From: a virus
Direction: 5' to 3' (one strand)
DNA length: 35,352 nt
Virus record (IMG/VR): IMGVR_UViG_3300046006_004057
Coordinates: 1 to 35,352 of that record
In this document: positions 7,424 to 13,753 of the stretch, one piece after another
Layout: each line of letters opens with the position of its first letter
Numbering within the stretch: position 1 is the stretch's first letter
Position numbers and translations under genes: made by a program
The notes under the pieces: generated by a model
What the model was told of the DNA's origin: nothing
The model's input: the letters and a program-made list of their open reading frames with translations, nothing else
Database searches by the model: none

Positions 7424-7678
7424 ATGTTTAAAGATATAAATGACTTATTAGAAAAAATTCCAGTTTGGAAGGAACTTATTGCTTTACCAAAAAAGGTTCA
7501 AGAGCTTGAATTAAAAATAAAAGAACTTGAAGCTAAATTGGAAAAATCTGAAGGTATATTTTGCCCTTACTGTAAAAGTAAAGATACAGAAAAACAAAAA
7601 AACTCTTTTCTTGATAATTTAGATGATTCAAAAAACTTTTTATGTAAATCTTGTAAATGTACTTTTAAATTAGATTAA
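7424..7678 (+). CDS. Coiled-coil zinc-ribbon protein, unknown function
   Basis: An 84-residue protein. The N-terminal half is a coiled coil (KKVQELELKIKELEAKLEK). The C-terminal half has CPYC, then CKSC with a further Cys, a treble-clef or zinc-ribbon pattern. Similar small coiled-coil/zinc proteins occur in mobile elements but no function is established here. It is expressed from its own promoter and is convergent with the next gene, overlapping it by 4 bases. It may be a lysogenically expressed accessory gene. Confidence 0.7.
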   Translation: MFKDINDLLEKIPVWKELIALPKKVQELELKIKELEAKLEKSEGIFCPYCKSKDTEKQKNSFLDNLDDSKNFLCKSCKCTFKLD

Positions 7679-7869
7679 AATATTTCAAAAAATAAAATCC
7701 AAAGAAATAGAACAATTTCTACAAAAAAAGAAATCATAAAACTAGCAAAAATTATAAATGGGTAATTAAATTTTGCTACTGCATCTTTATTTTCATTTTT
7801 TATGATTTCATACTTCCAAAATATTTTAAAACCAAAAACTAGAACTAAAATAATCATTAGCGTTTTCAC
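7675..7869 (-). CDS. Small membrane protein
   Basis: A 64-residue protein with two predicted membrane helices (residues 3-18 and 38-60) separated by a charged loop. No family recognised. Its 5' end lies about 35 bases from a cluster of repressor-type operators (7903-7983), so it is probably repressor-controlled. Candidate role: membrane-acting phage product such as exclusion or lysis control; this is inference. Confidence 0.55.
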   Translation of the reverse strand: MKTLMIILVLVFGFKIFWKYEIIKNENKDAVAKFNYPFIIFASFMISFFVEIVLFLWILFFEIF

Positions 7870-7902
7870 TTTAGACCTTTTCTAATTAAATTTAAAGAAC
7901 TT

Positions 7903-7983
7903 CATATCAGATTTGATATGCTTGTATTGGAATACTATCAATTTGATAATTAAAATAAGCTTAGAATTACTATCAATTTGATA
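7903..7983. promoter_or_regulatory. Left operator cluster (TATCA-N3-TGATA)
   Basis: Two copies of TATCAATTTGATA (7936-7948 and 7971-7983; centres 35 bases apart), plus a variant CATATCAGATTTGATATG at 7903-7920 with a 4-base spacer. The same operator occurs three times beside the repressor gene 1.5 kb away, giving a lambda OL/OR-like arrangement. It lies upstream of the minus-strand gene ending at 7675. Confidence 0.8.
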
Positions 7984-8022
7984 ATTTAATTGAAAAGTTT
8001 TTTGTTTAATTTCTTTTAATAT

Positions 8023-8040
8023 TTTCACGAGGGAAATTTT
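8023..8040. repeat. Dispersed palindrome, copy 2 (degenerate)
   Basis: TTTCACGAGGGAAA with an AT-rich flank. It matches the family TTTCCC-NN-GGGAAA except at one arm position. Intergenic, just past the terminator of the SHOCT gene. Confidence 0.6.
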
Positions 8041-8046
8041 AGGCAT

Positions 8047-8079
8047 AAAAAAAGGCTAGATAAAATATCTAGCCTTTAA
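8047..8079 (-). terminator. Intrinsic terminator of the repressor-side transcript
   Basis: Stem AAAGGCTAGAT (8051-8061) and ATCTAGCCTTT (8067-8077) with a 5-base loop, followed on the minus strand by a run of seven U. It lies about 20 bases after the stop of the SHOCT-domain gene (8096). Confidence 0.9.
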
Positions 8080-8095
8080 GATTTGTAGGTGGAAA

Positions 8096-8716
8096 TTATT
8101 TTTTTGTTACATTATTTTTTAAAGATAAAAATTCATCTTCTGAGATGAGTCCTTTTTCAAGCATTTTTGATAATTCAATTATTTTATCTGCTTTATCTTC
8201 TATTTTATTTACTCCATATAATTTTTCAATAAAGTTAGGTTTTTCTGCGTCCCATATAGATAACATAACAAACGCACCTTTGTCCTTCACTTCTATATAA
8301 GCATCATTTGAAATGTTTTTTATAAAGAATGTTTGTTCATTATCTACTTTTATTTCAAAATTTTCTTCATTGTAAAATTCTAATGTTTTTTCTTTTATAA
8401 TTTTGAAAGAAACACCATCCTTTTTTATAAGCTTATAATTGCAACCTTTTTCGGTTGGGAATTCTTTGAATAAATCACTTGATTTTGAATTTTTTTCTTT
8501 TGTTATTGACTCTTTTGACTTTCTTCCTATTATTATAAGAACAATACCAAAGATTAAAATCATAAGACTAATCATCAATAAATTTTGCTGTTGAGCTACT
8601 AGGTGTATATTTACAACTCTACTCCCCATAGCCGTAGGCACTGTAATATCCATAACCAAAGCATAAAAAGCCATAACAAAAGCAAATAGAGAGACTAGTA
8701 ATCCGAAGATTTTCAT
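8096..8716 (-). CDS. Two-helix membrane protein with C-terminal SHOCT domain
   Basis: A 206-residue protein. Two membrane helices lie at about residues 3-22 and 45-65, followed by a charged cytoplasmic region and a C-terminal SHOCT motif (IIELSKMLEKGLISEDEFLSLKNNV). SHOCT segments are short oligomerisation motifs. The gene is on the repressor strand between the repressor and a strong terminator, so it is probably expressed in the lysogen. That position fits superinfection exclusion or lysogenic conversion, which is inference. AAGGA-type ribosome binding site after an A9 tract. Confidence 0.75.
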   Translation of the reverse strand: MKIFGLLVSLFAFVMAFYALVMDITVPTAMGSRVVNIHLVAQQQNLLMISLMILIFGIVLIIIGRKSKESITKEKNSKSSDLFKEFPTEKGCNYKLIKKDGVSFKIIKEKTLEFYNEENFEIKVDNEQTFFIKNISNDAYIEVKDKGAFVMLSIWDAEKPNFIEKLYGVNKIEDKADKIIELSKMLEKGLISEDEFLSLKNNVTKK

Positions 8717-8766
8717 ATTTTTCCTTTTTTTTTAATTTGTAATATTATAACAAATTATCAGCAACA

Positions 8767-8784
8767 AATTTCCCGCGGGAAATT
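8767..8784. repeat. Dispersed palindrome, copy 3
   Basis: Perfect 18-base palindrome AATTTCCCGCGGGAAATT. It lies in the gap between the SHOCT gene and the repressor, and overlaps the stop codon of a 22-residue ORF. Confidence 0.9.
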
Positions 8785-8851
8785 ATTCAAATAGCTTATA
8801 GAGATTGTACGAAATAATCAAAACTAGAGTTAAAATAAGAGAAGCTTTCAT
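8783..8851 (-). CDS. Possible 22-residue membrane peptide
   Basis: An ORF of 22 codons encoding a single hydrophobic helix (MKASLILTLVLIISYNLYKLFE is the complete product, given here as 10 + 12: MKASLILTLV / LIISYNLYKLFE). It lies between the repressor and the SHOCT membrane protein, on the same strand. No clear ribosome binding site. The regular hydrophobic pattern with polar ends resembles real small membrane peptides, but such an ORF can occur by chance in AT-rich DNA. Confidence 0.3.
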   Translation of the reverse strand: MKASLILTLVLIISYNLYKLFE

Positions 8852-8878
8852 TCTGAAAATTAAATATTTAAAATTCAT

Positions 8879-9469
8879 TTAAAAATCCCTATCTATTTTC
8901 CCCACAACTCTACCCATGATTAACTCATGTTTATCATCACAATGAATTGTAATTACTTCATAATCGCTATTTATTGGGATTAAAGAGATGATCGTACCAT
9001 GTTCATTCATCTTGTATTTTTTGATTCCACTTTCACCATTTAACCAATAATGAACGATGTTCCCATTATCAATGATTCTATTTGGTTGGCAATATACTAT
9101 ATCCCCATCATTTATTTTAGGTTTCATACTATCACCCTCAGCTTCAACTGCGTACATTCCATCTTTATACATATCAAGTGGAACAGAAACAGGTTCATAG
9201 CCACTTAAATCATAGTCTTTTGGTTTACCACATGATGATTTTCCAATAAGAGGAATTATTTTTTGTTTAATATTTGTTTCAAATCCGTATAGAAAATCAG
9301 TTGTTACTTTAAAAAATTTTGCAATCAATGCTATTTGTTCAGCTGAAAATTTTCTTCCATTTTCTTGAAGTATATTACTTAGATTACCGGTGGGTATATT
9401 TAAAAATTTAGCTAAATCTGCTTGTCTTTTATTGTTCTCTTGTAATAAATTAATTATTCTCTCTAACAT
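8879..9469 (-). CDS. CI/LexA-type phage repressor with S24 peptidase domain
   Basis: A 196-residue lysogeny repressor. The N-terminal HTH_3 domain is at residues 5-60 (RQADLAKFLNIPTGNLSNILQ). The predicted self-cleavage site is Cys80-Gly81 (SSCG). The peptidase domain has nucleophile Ser114 in GDSMKP and Lys150 or Lys151 in GIKKYK. All catalytic parts are present, so RecA-stimulated self-cleavage and SOS induction are expected. It has a GAGG site upstream. It is divergent from the Cro-like gene; three palindromic operators lie between them and two more 1.5 kb to the left. Confidence 0.93.
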   Translation of the reverse strand: MLERIINLLQENNKRQADLAKFLNIPTGNLSNILQENGRKFSAEQIALIAKFFKVTTDFLYGFETNIKQKIIPLIGKSSCGKPKDYDLSGYEPVSVPLDMYKDGMYAVEAEGDSMKPKINDGDIVYCQPNRIIDNGNIVHYWLNGESGIKKYKMNEHGTIISLIPINSDYEVITIHCDDKHELIMGRVVGKIDRDF

Positions 9470-9491
9470 AAAACCTCATTTTTAAATTAAT

Positions 9492-9564
9492 TATCAAAAT
9501 GATAACATTATTTTAACTATCAAATTGATACTTTGTTTAAGTTGGATTTAATATCAATTTGATA
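9492..9564. promoter_or_regulatory. Right operator cluster (OR-like)
   Basis: Three operators in the repressor-cro gap: TATCAAAATGATA (9492-9504), TATCAAATTGATA (9518-9530) and TATCAATTTGATA (9552-9564). The consensus is TATCA-N3-TGATA. Three sites between divergent repressor and Cro genes match the lambdoid OR layout. The last operator ends 10 bases before the Cro-like start codon. Confidence 0.88.
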
Positions 9565-9574
9565 GTATTTCATC

Positions 9575-9832
9575 ATGAAAAGAAAAATAGATATAAATAA
9601 AATCAATGATTTGTTAGAAAAAACAGAATCAACACGAAAACAATTAGCTGAATTTATAGGTTATCCAATTACAAATTTAACTTTAGCTCTTGGTAAAAAA
9701 TATAATCGAACTTTACCAATGGATTATTTAATTAGTGTTTCTGAATTTTTTAAACTAAACCCAAAAGACTTAACTATTTGTATTAATGAAAGTATATCAA
9801 GTCAACAACCACAAATAGACTCCACAATATAA
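9575..9832 (+). CDS. Cro-like helix-turn-helix regulator
   Basis: An 85-residue DNA-binding protein, divergent from the repressor. The HTH is seen in ESTRKQLAEFIGYPITNLTLALGKK (residues about 17-41, shown in part). Its position and size fit Cro: first gene of the rightward early transcript, acting on the same operators. No ribosome binding site is visible in front of the ATG, and the nearest operator ends 10 bases upstream, so a very short or leaderless message is likely. Confidence 0.8.
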   Translation: MKRKIDINKINDLLEKTESTRKQLAEFIGYPITNLTLALGKKYNRTLPMDYLISVSEFFKLNPKDLTICINESISSQQPQIDSTI

Positions 9833-9842
9833 GGACAAAGTA

Positions 9843-10343
9843 ATGAAAAATAAAGATTACACTTACAATAGACAACCTAAAGACCCTAGGTTTTTAGCAA
9901 CATTTAGAAAAGCCTTCAATAAAGACCGTTTAAGAAATGGCTTTACGCATGAAGAATCAGCGAATGAATTAGGTATGACTCTTAATACCTTTGAACAAAA
10001 GCTAAAACCATCTGCTGAAAATGATATTACCGTGACTGAATGGAATCATCATCTTGAATTAACTGCTGATTTTTCTACTTTAGAATATTTTGCCTTTAAA
10101 CATGGCTTTGAACTTAAAAAACTTGATGTTAATAGTCAAGGTATAACTATTATTAGAGTTCTTGAAGATGCAGATAATGCAATGCAAGAATCAAATGAAG
10201 CTTGGGGAAAAATCAAATCATCTTTAAGAGATCAAAAACTATCTAAAATAGAAAAATTAGAATCACTTAGAGAAATACTTGAAGCAATAAAAGCTCTTCA
10301 TCAACTTCAATTTGATGTAGAACAGATTGAAGTACAGGAGTAG
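9843..10343 (+). CDS. CII-like phage regulatory protein (CP76 type)
   Basis: A 166-residue protein resembling the phage regulatory protein CII/CP76 family of temperate phages. It has an N-terminal HTH-like region (TFRKAFNKDRLRNGFTHEES, ANELGMTLNTFEQKLKP) and the family-like segment VTEWNHHLELTADFSTLEYFAFKHG. The C-terminal part is helical and charged. Family members activate or modulate lysogeny genes; the exact role here is unknown. Good AAGGAC site, 10 bases after the Cro-like gene, so it is in the rightward early operon. Confidence 0.8.
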   Translation: MKNKDYTYNRQPKDPRFLATFRKAFNKDRLRNGFTHEESANELGMTLNTFEQKLKPSAENDITVTEWNHHLELTADFSTLEYFAFKHGFELKKLDVNSQGITIIRVLEDADNAMQESNEAWGKIKSSLRDQKLSKIEKLESLREILEAIKALHQLQFDVEQIEVQE

Positions 10344-10346
10344 GGC

Positions 10347-10487
10347 ATGAATGAAGCATTAAATATATTAAAACAATTTAAACCTAATAAAACAAGTCGA
10401 AGTAATTATGTAATTACACATTTAAGCCTAAAGGATGAAAAACCAATTCAACTTTTTGGGAGTAAAAACAATGTACGAAAACAGTAA
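10347..10487 (+). CDS. Small hypothetical protein (46 residues)
   Basis: An ORF of 46 codons starting MNEALNILKQFKPNKTSRSN. It has a near-ideal AGGAG site 6 bases upstream, lying in the end of the CII-like gene, and is in line with the operon. It overlaps the next gene's start (10471) by 17 bases, as expected in a packed early operon. Basic N-terminal half; no family recognised. Confidence 0.6.
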   Translation: MNEALNILKQFKPNKTSRSNYVITHLSLKDEKPIQLFGSKNNVRKQ

Positions 10488-10695
10488 AAAAGAGAAGCCA
10501 TTTAGTCAAATAGTTGAAAAGTATTTGATTGAGGGTAGAAGTGTTGATTTAGACTTTTTGAGCGATAACGGCCATGATGTGAGGAATTTATCCATAATTA
10601 TTGGACGATTGAAAAAGAAGTATCCATACATAGAAATATCATCGAAAGTTAATAGGAATGGTAAATCTATGAGTGTTTATTCGATGCCTATGTAA
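10471..10695 (+). CDS. Hypothetical early protein, possible small winged helix
   Basis: A 74-residue protein. The ATG at 10471 is preferred over an in-frame ATG at 10435 because GGGAG lies 8 bases before it and the upstream ORF ends here. The sequence (FSQIVEKYLIEGRSVDLDFL ... IIGRLKKKYPYIEISSKV) has the shape of a small helix-turn-helix domain that controls rightward early genes, but no family was recognised. Confidence 0.65.
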   Translation: MYENSKKEKPFSQIVEKYLIEGRSVDLDFLSDNGHDVRNLSIIIGRLKKKYPYIEISSKVNRNGKSMSVYSMPM

Positions 10696-10704
10696 TTACA
10701 TAAT

Positions 10705-10902
10705 ATGGGTAAAGCCACAGAATTGATTGAGTTTAGAGCGGGTCGCAAGATTGAAATTAATAGTGCTAAAGAGTTAATAGAGATTCTTAAATACTGTAAT
10801 CCCAGGATGATTAGACACTATCAAAATCAATTAAAAAACACAATCATTCATGGCTTTGGTGAAGAAATAAAATTAAAAAGAGTAGTTTATGATGAGAAAT
10901 AG
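10705..10902 (+). CDS. Hypothetical early protein
   Basis: A 65-residue basic protein with a helical pattern (AKELIEILKYCNPRMIRHYQ) and no recognised family. It lies 9 bases after its neighbour and 12 bases before the initiator gene. No strong ribosome binding site is visible, so translation may depend on coupling. Confidence 0.6.
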   Translation: MGKATELIEFRAGRKIEINSAKELIEILKYCNPRMIRHYQNQLKNTIIHGFGEEIKLKRVVYDEK

Positions 10903-10914
10903 GGGTGTAAAAAT

Positions 10915-11736
10915 ATGAGTGTTAAATTAATGGCAAAAGCTTGGGATTCTGATGTAGGTGGAAATGATTTATTAGTATTACTTGCATTGTGTGATTTTGC
11001 AAATGATGACGGGGAACTATTTCCATCACTTGCAACCATATCAAAAAAAGCAAAGGTTTGTAAATCTTCTTTGGCTTATATACTAAAAGCTTATGAGGAA
11101 ATAGGTGTAATTACACGAAGTCAAAGAAAAAGAGAAAATGGTAGCGATACTTCAACTTTTTATAAAATTTTAACTCTTGAATTTGATTCAAAATCTTATA
11201 AAAAAGCATATCAAAAAGCTAGAAACTATAAGAGTGCTGAGAGTCCACAATGTGAACACCACCAACCACATTGTGAACACCCTCAAAATAAAGGAAATAT
11301 TAAAATTGTGGACACCCCCGACCACATTGTGGACACCCAAAACGCAAATTGTGGACACCTTGAACCATCATATCTTAACCATCATAATCTTAACCATCAT
11401 AAAAAATATATAAAAAAAGAAAATGAAAGTTCTGATTTAAAACCAAAAGACTTAATTACTTTCTACAAAGAAAATATTTCTAATCTTCAATCCAAAATCA
11501 AAGAGATTGGTTCAACCAATGTTATGGCTTTATGTCCTGATGGTTTAGAAAAGATATTAATCGGATTAAAAAACTATGCAAATGATTTGCCTAAGGATAA
11601 TTTTCATATCACGAACTTAGAAAAATTTATCAAAGAAAAGTTTTATATCGATTATCAAGAAGCTATTAAAAAAAATGCACCACTTAATCCCTTGAATATT
11701 TCAAGGAAACAATACACTGCAAATGAGGAGTTCTAA
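10915..11736 (+). CDS. Replication initiator, lambda O-like, with internal origin
   Basis: A 273-residue phage replication protein. The N-terminal 95 residues form a winged HTH of the helix_turn_helix_36/phage O type (ALCDFANDDGELFPSLATIS then KKAKVCKSSLAYILKAYEEIG). The middle (about residues 110-165) is a low-complexity His/Asn-rich stretch because the DNA there carries iterons. The C-terminal part probably contacts the helicase loader. It has a GGGG-type site upstream and overlaps the ORF of the DnaC-like gene. By analogy with lambda O it binds the repeats in its own gene and recruits helicase through the downstream loader. Confidence 0.82.
   Translation: MSVKLMAKAWDSDVGGNDLLVLLALCDFANDDGELFPSLATISKKAKVCKSSLAYILKAYEEIGVITRSQRKRENGSDTSTFYKILTLEFDSKSYKKAYQKARNYKSAESPQCEHHQPHCEHPQNKGNIKIVDTPDHIVDTQNANCGHLEPSYLNHHNLNHHKKYIKKENESSDLKPKDLITFYKENISNLQSKIKEIGSTNVMALCPDGLEKILIGLKNYANDLPKDNFHITNLEKFIKEKFYIDYQEAIKKNAPLNPLNISRKQYTANEEF
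11246..11425 (+). other. Candidate replication origin inside the initiator gene
   Basis: Five iterons of consensus A(A/T)TGTG(A/G)ACACC with TGTG starting at 11251, 11272, 11307, 11328 and 11350, so spacings are 21, 35, 21 and 22 bases. Three near-direct repeats of (T/C)T(G/A)ACCATCAT follow at 11360-11400. A strongly AT-rich stretch (11401-11425) comes next, suitable as an unwinding element. Order and location match the lambda origin within O. Confidence 0.8.
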
Positions 11737-11737
11737 G

Positions 11738-12373
11738 ATGACTATGAAAATGAAAGATTTTAATTTGAAAGATATTATCGGAAAAGATGCAGCAGAACAA
11801 AATGATGTTCAATCGAATATTTTAAAATCGAATGTTGAGCATATACGACAATATGCAAATATTCCTACACGATACAAAGATGCTGAATTTATTGCAAAAG
11901 TAGAAAATCAAGAGAAATTAATAGCAGCTATTAAAGCAAACTTCAATGGTAAAAACTTTAGTCAAATAAGAGATATGCTTATCTATGGTGGTGTTGGAAC
12001 TGGCAAAACTCATCTTGTAGTTGCGATGTTAAATAAAATCATCAATGCGAATATCTATTGCAGATACACAACTGAACATAATCTTTTAGATTTATATTTT
12101 CAAAAGAAATATGATGAGTTTAATGCATTTAAAAAAGTAAACATCTTAGTCATTGATGAAATAGGAAAAAAAGAATTAATCGACTGGCAAATGATACAGC
12201 TGGAAGAACTAATTAGCTACAGATATAATGAACTATTACCAACTATATTTATCACAAACATGAATGAAAATGAGTTTAAATCTTTCGTAGGCGATAGAGT
12301 TGCATCAAGATTGAGAGAGAATAAAGTAGTAAGAGTAATGATGGATGGCCAAGATTTAAGAGGTGGATTGTAA
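11738..12373 (+). CDS. DnaC-like helicase loader ATPase
   Basis: An AAA+ ATPase of the DnaC/IstB-like phage replication family, about 211 residues. Walker A GGVGTGKTHL is at about residues 84-93 and Walker B is VNILVIDEIGKKE; an arginine-finger type Arg lies near GDRVASRLRE. It should load the host DnaB helicase at the phage origin. The ATG at 11738 is preferred because GAGGAG lies 8 bases before it; an in-frame ATG at 11723 has no such site. It directly follows the initiator, as in lambda O-P order. Confidence 0.88.
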   Translation: MTMKMKDFNLKDIIGKDAAEQNDVQSNILKSNVEHIRQYANIPTRYKDAEFIAKVENQEKLIAAIKANFNGKNFSQIRDMLIYGGVGTGKTHLVVAMLNKIINANIYCRYTTEHNLLDLYFQKKYDEFNAFKKVNILVIDEIGKKELIDWQMIQLEELISYRYNELLPTIFITNMNENEFKSFVGDRVASRLRENKVVRVMMDGQDLRGGL

Positions 12374-12376
12374 ACC

Positions 12377-12748
12377 ATGAGTCCAATACCTAAAAGCTTA
12401 TTTGATTATGCAATTGATTCATCAAAGAAACATAACATTGATGTTGATGTAATGAAAGATATATTATCAAACCTCCCTAATATTAAATTAGGTTATGAGT
12501 TAGCATTTATTGTTGAAAAGAAGTTAGGACTTAGAAGTAGATATTTCAGTGAAGCATTCTCAAAAGGTTATTTAATCAAAGCTGATATGCTTAAAGAACA
12601 TGAACACTTATATATAAAACTTGATTATGATATTAAAAAACTTTTAGAACAAAACTATATCTGCTGCAAGATTAATAAAGATGAATCAAATGAATATGAC
12701 TTTGTTATATCTCTAACAAAAAATACTTTATTAGGATTTTATAAATGA
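12377..12748 (+). CDS. Hypothetical protein
   Basis: A 123-residue protein, unrecognised, between the helicase loader and the HNH gene. It overlaps the HNH start by 4 bases (ATGA). Mostly helical and charged, with a Cys pair (ICCK) in the C-terminal third. It may belong to late-early recombination functions, but nothing in the sequence proves a role. Confidence 0.65.
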   Translation: MSPIPKSLFDYAIDSSKKHNIDVDVMKDILSNLPNIKLGYELAFIVEKKLGLRSRYFSEAFSKGYLIKADMLKEHEHLYIKLDYDIKKLLEQNYICCKINKDESNEYDFVISLTKNTLLGFYK

Positions 12749-13086
12749 GTAAAAGAATATGTCCAATACATGGTTTATTTGATAAGACCGAACAACAACC
12801 TCGATGCCCAAAATGTAAAGCTATTAGAGATAAAACCTATGATAAGAAAGAAAGAAATCAAGAATCAAATAAATTTTATCATAGTGTTGAATGGAAAAAA
12901 GTTAGAGATATAGTTTTGAATCGCAATCCTTTCTGTGTTGAATGTGGCAAACCAGCTGATACAGTTGACCACATCATAGCAATTAAAAAAGGTGGTGCAA
13001 AAATAGATTTAGATAACTTACAATCAATGTGTAAAAGTTGCCACAATATTAAAGAAAATCAAGAAGGTAACAGATGGAACAAATAG
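12745..13086 (+). CDS. HNH endonuclease of the packaging module
   Basis: A 113-residue HNH protein with all usual parts. There is an N-terminal Cys pair region (CPIHG, CPKC), then HSVEWKKVRDIVLNRNPFCVECG, the catalytic DHIIAIKKGG, LDNLQSMCKSCHNIK, and two zinc-binding CxxC motifs. It lies directly upstream of the terminase small subunit. HNH proteins in that position of HK97-like cos phages act with terminase in cutting DNA at cos. The ATGA overlap with the previous gene shows translational coupling. Confidence 0.9.
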   Translation: MSKRICPIHGLFDKTEQQPRCPKCKAIRDKTYDKKERNQESNKFYHSVEWKKVRDIVLNRNPFCVECGKPADTVDHIIAIKKGGAKIDLDNLQSMCKSCHNIKENQEGNRWNK

Positions 13087-13180
13087 GGAGGGTAGGTCTA
13101 TTTTCTACAGGTCGAGTCGCTCCTACACCGACCCTTCAGTCAAATTTTTACAAAATCCAGTTTAGAGGGGTACCCCTTAA
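13087..13180. other. Candidate cos region with 12-base palindrome
   Basis: Non-coding, conspicuously GC-richer than its surroundings, between HNH and terminase small subunit, where cos lies in many HNH-carrying phages. It holds GGGAGGGTAGG near the left end and a G/C-rich stretch (13110-13135). A perfect palindrome AGGGGTACCCCT at 13166-13177 ends three bases before the terminase ATG. The palindrome could also affect translation of the small subunit, since its GGGG is the only ribosome-binding-site candidate. Confidence 0.5.
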
Positions 13181-13753
13181 ATGGAAAACATTGAATCTAT
13201 AAAAAAAGAGGTTGAAAATACAAAGCGTTCATACCGTGCGATAGCTAAAGAATTTGGAACGAATCATACACAAATTGGAATTTTAATCAAATTGCATAAT
13301 TGGAAGATTGAGCATAGAGTTTCCAAAAATTCCAATATTTCCACTACTGAATATAACCCCCATGTGGCAATATTAGGTAAAACAGCAATTAGGAAAATTG
13401 AAGAAATAAAAAAAGAACTAGGTAAACAATATTCACCAGTTGATGAACCATTAATTGTGATGTATGCAAAATCTTATGAAAGATATATAGATCTAGAAAG
13501 CAAATTAGGACTAAGTGTTGATAAGATTATTTCAATTAGTACAAAAACTGGTTCTGAATATATGTCACCACTTTTTACAGCAACACTTGCTATTCAAAAA
13601 AATCTAGTAACTATTGCAAATCAACTTGGACTGTCTATTGCTTCAAGAAAAAAACTAGGATTAAACTTTAAAAAAGAAGATGAAGGACAAACTTCAATTT
13701 TTGACTTTGCAAAAAGCTTTGCTATGGATGATGAGGATTTAGATGATATTTAA
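13181..13753 (+). CDS. terS: Terminase small subunit (P27 family)
   Basis: A 190-residue DNA-recognition subunit of the packaging motor. The N-terminal HTH (RSYRAIAKEFGTNHTQIG) reads the packaging site. The C-terminal region with LFTATLAIQKNLVTIANQLG then LSIASRKKLG is typical of P27-type small terminases. The acidic end (DDEDLDDI) probably contacts the large subunit. The gene ends 11 bases into the large subunit gene. Confidence 0.85.
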   Translation: MENIESIKKEVENTKRSYRAIAKEFGTNHTQIGILIKLHNWKIEHRVSKNSNISTTEYNPHVAILGKTAIRKIEEIKKELGKQYSPVDEPLIVMYAKSYERYIDLESKLGLSVDKIISISTKTGSEYMSPLFTATLAIQKNLVTIANQLGLSIASRKKLGLNFKKEDEGQTSIFDFAKSFAMDDEDLDDI

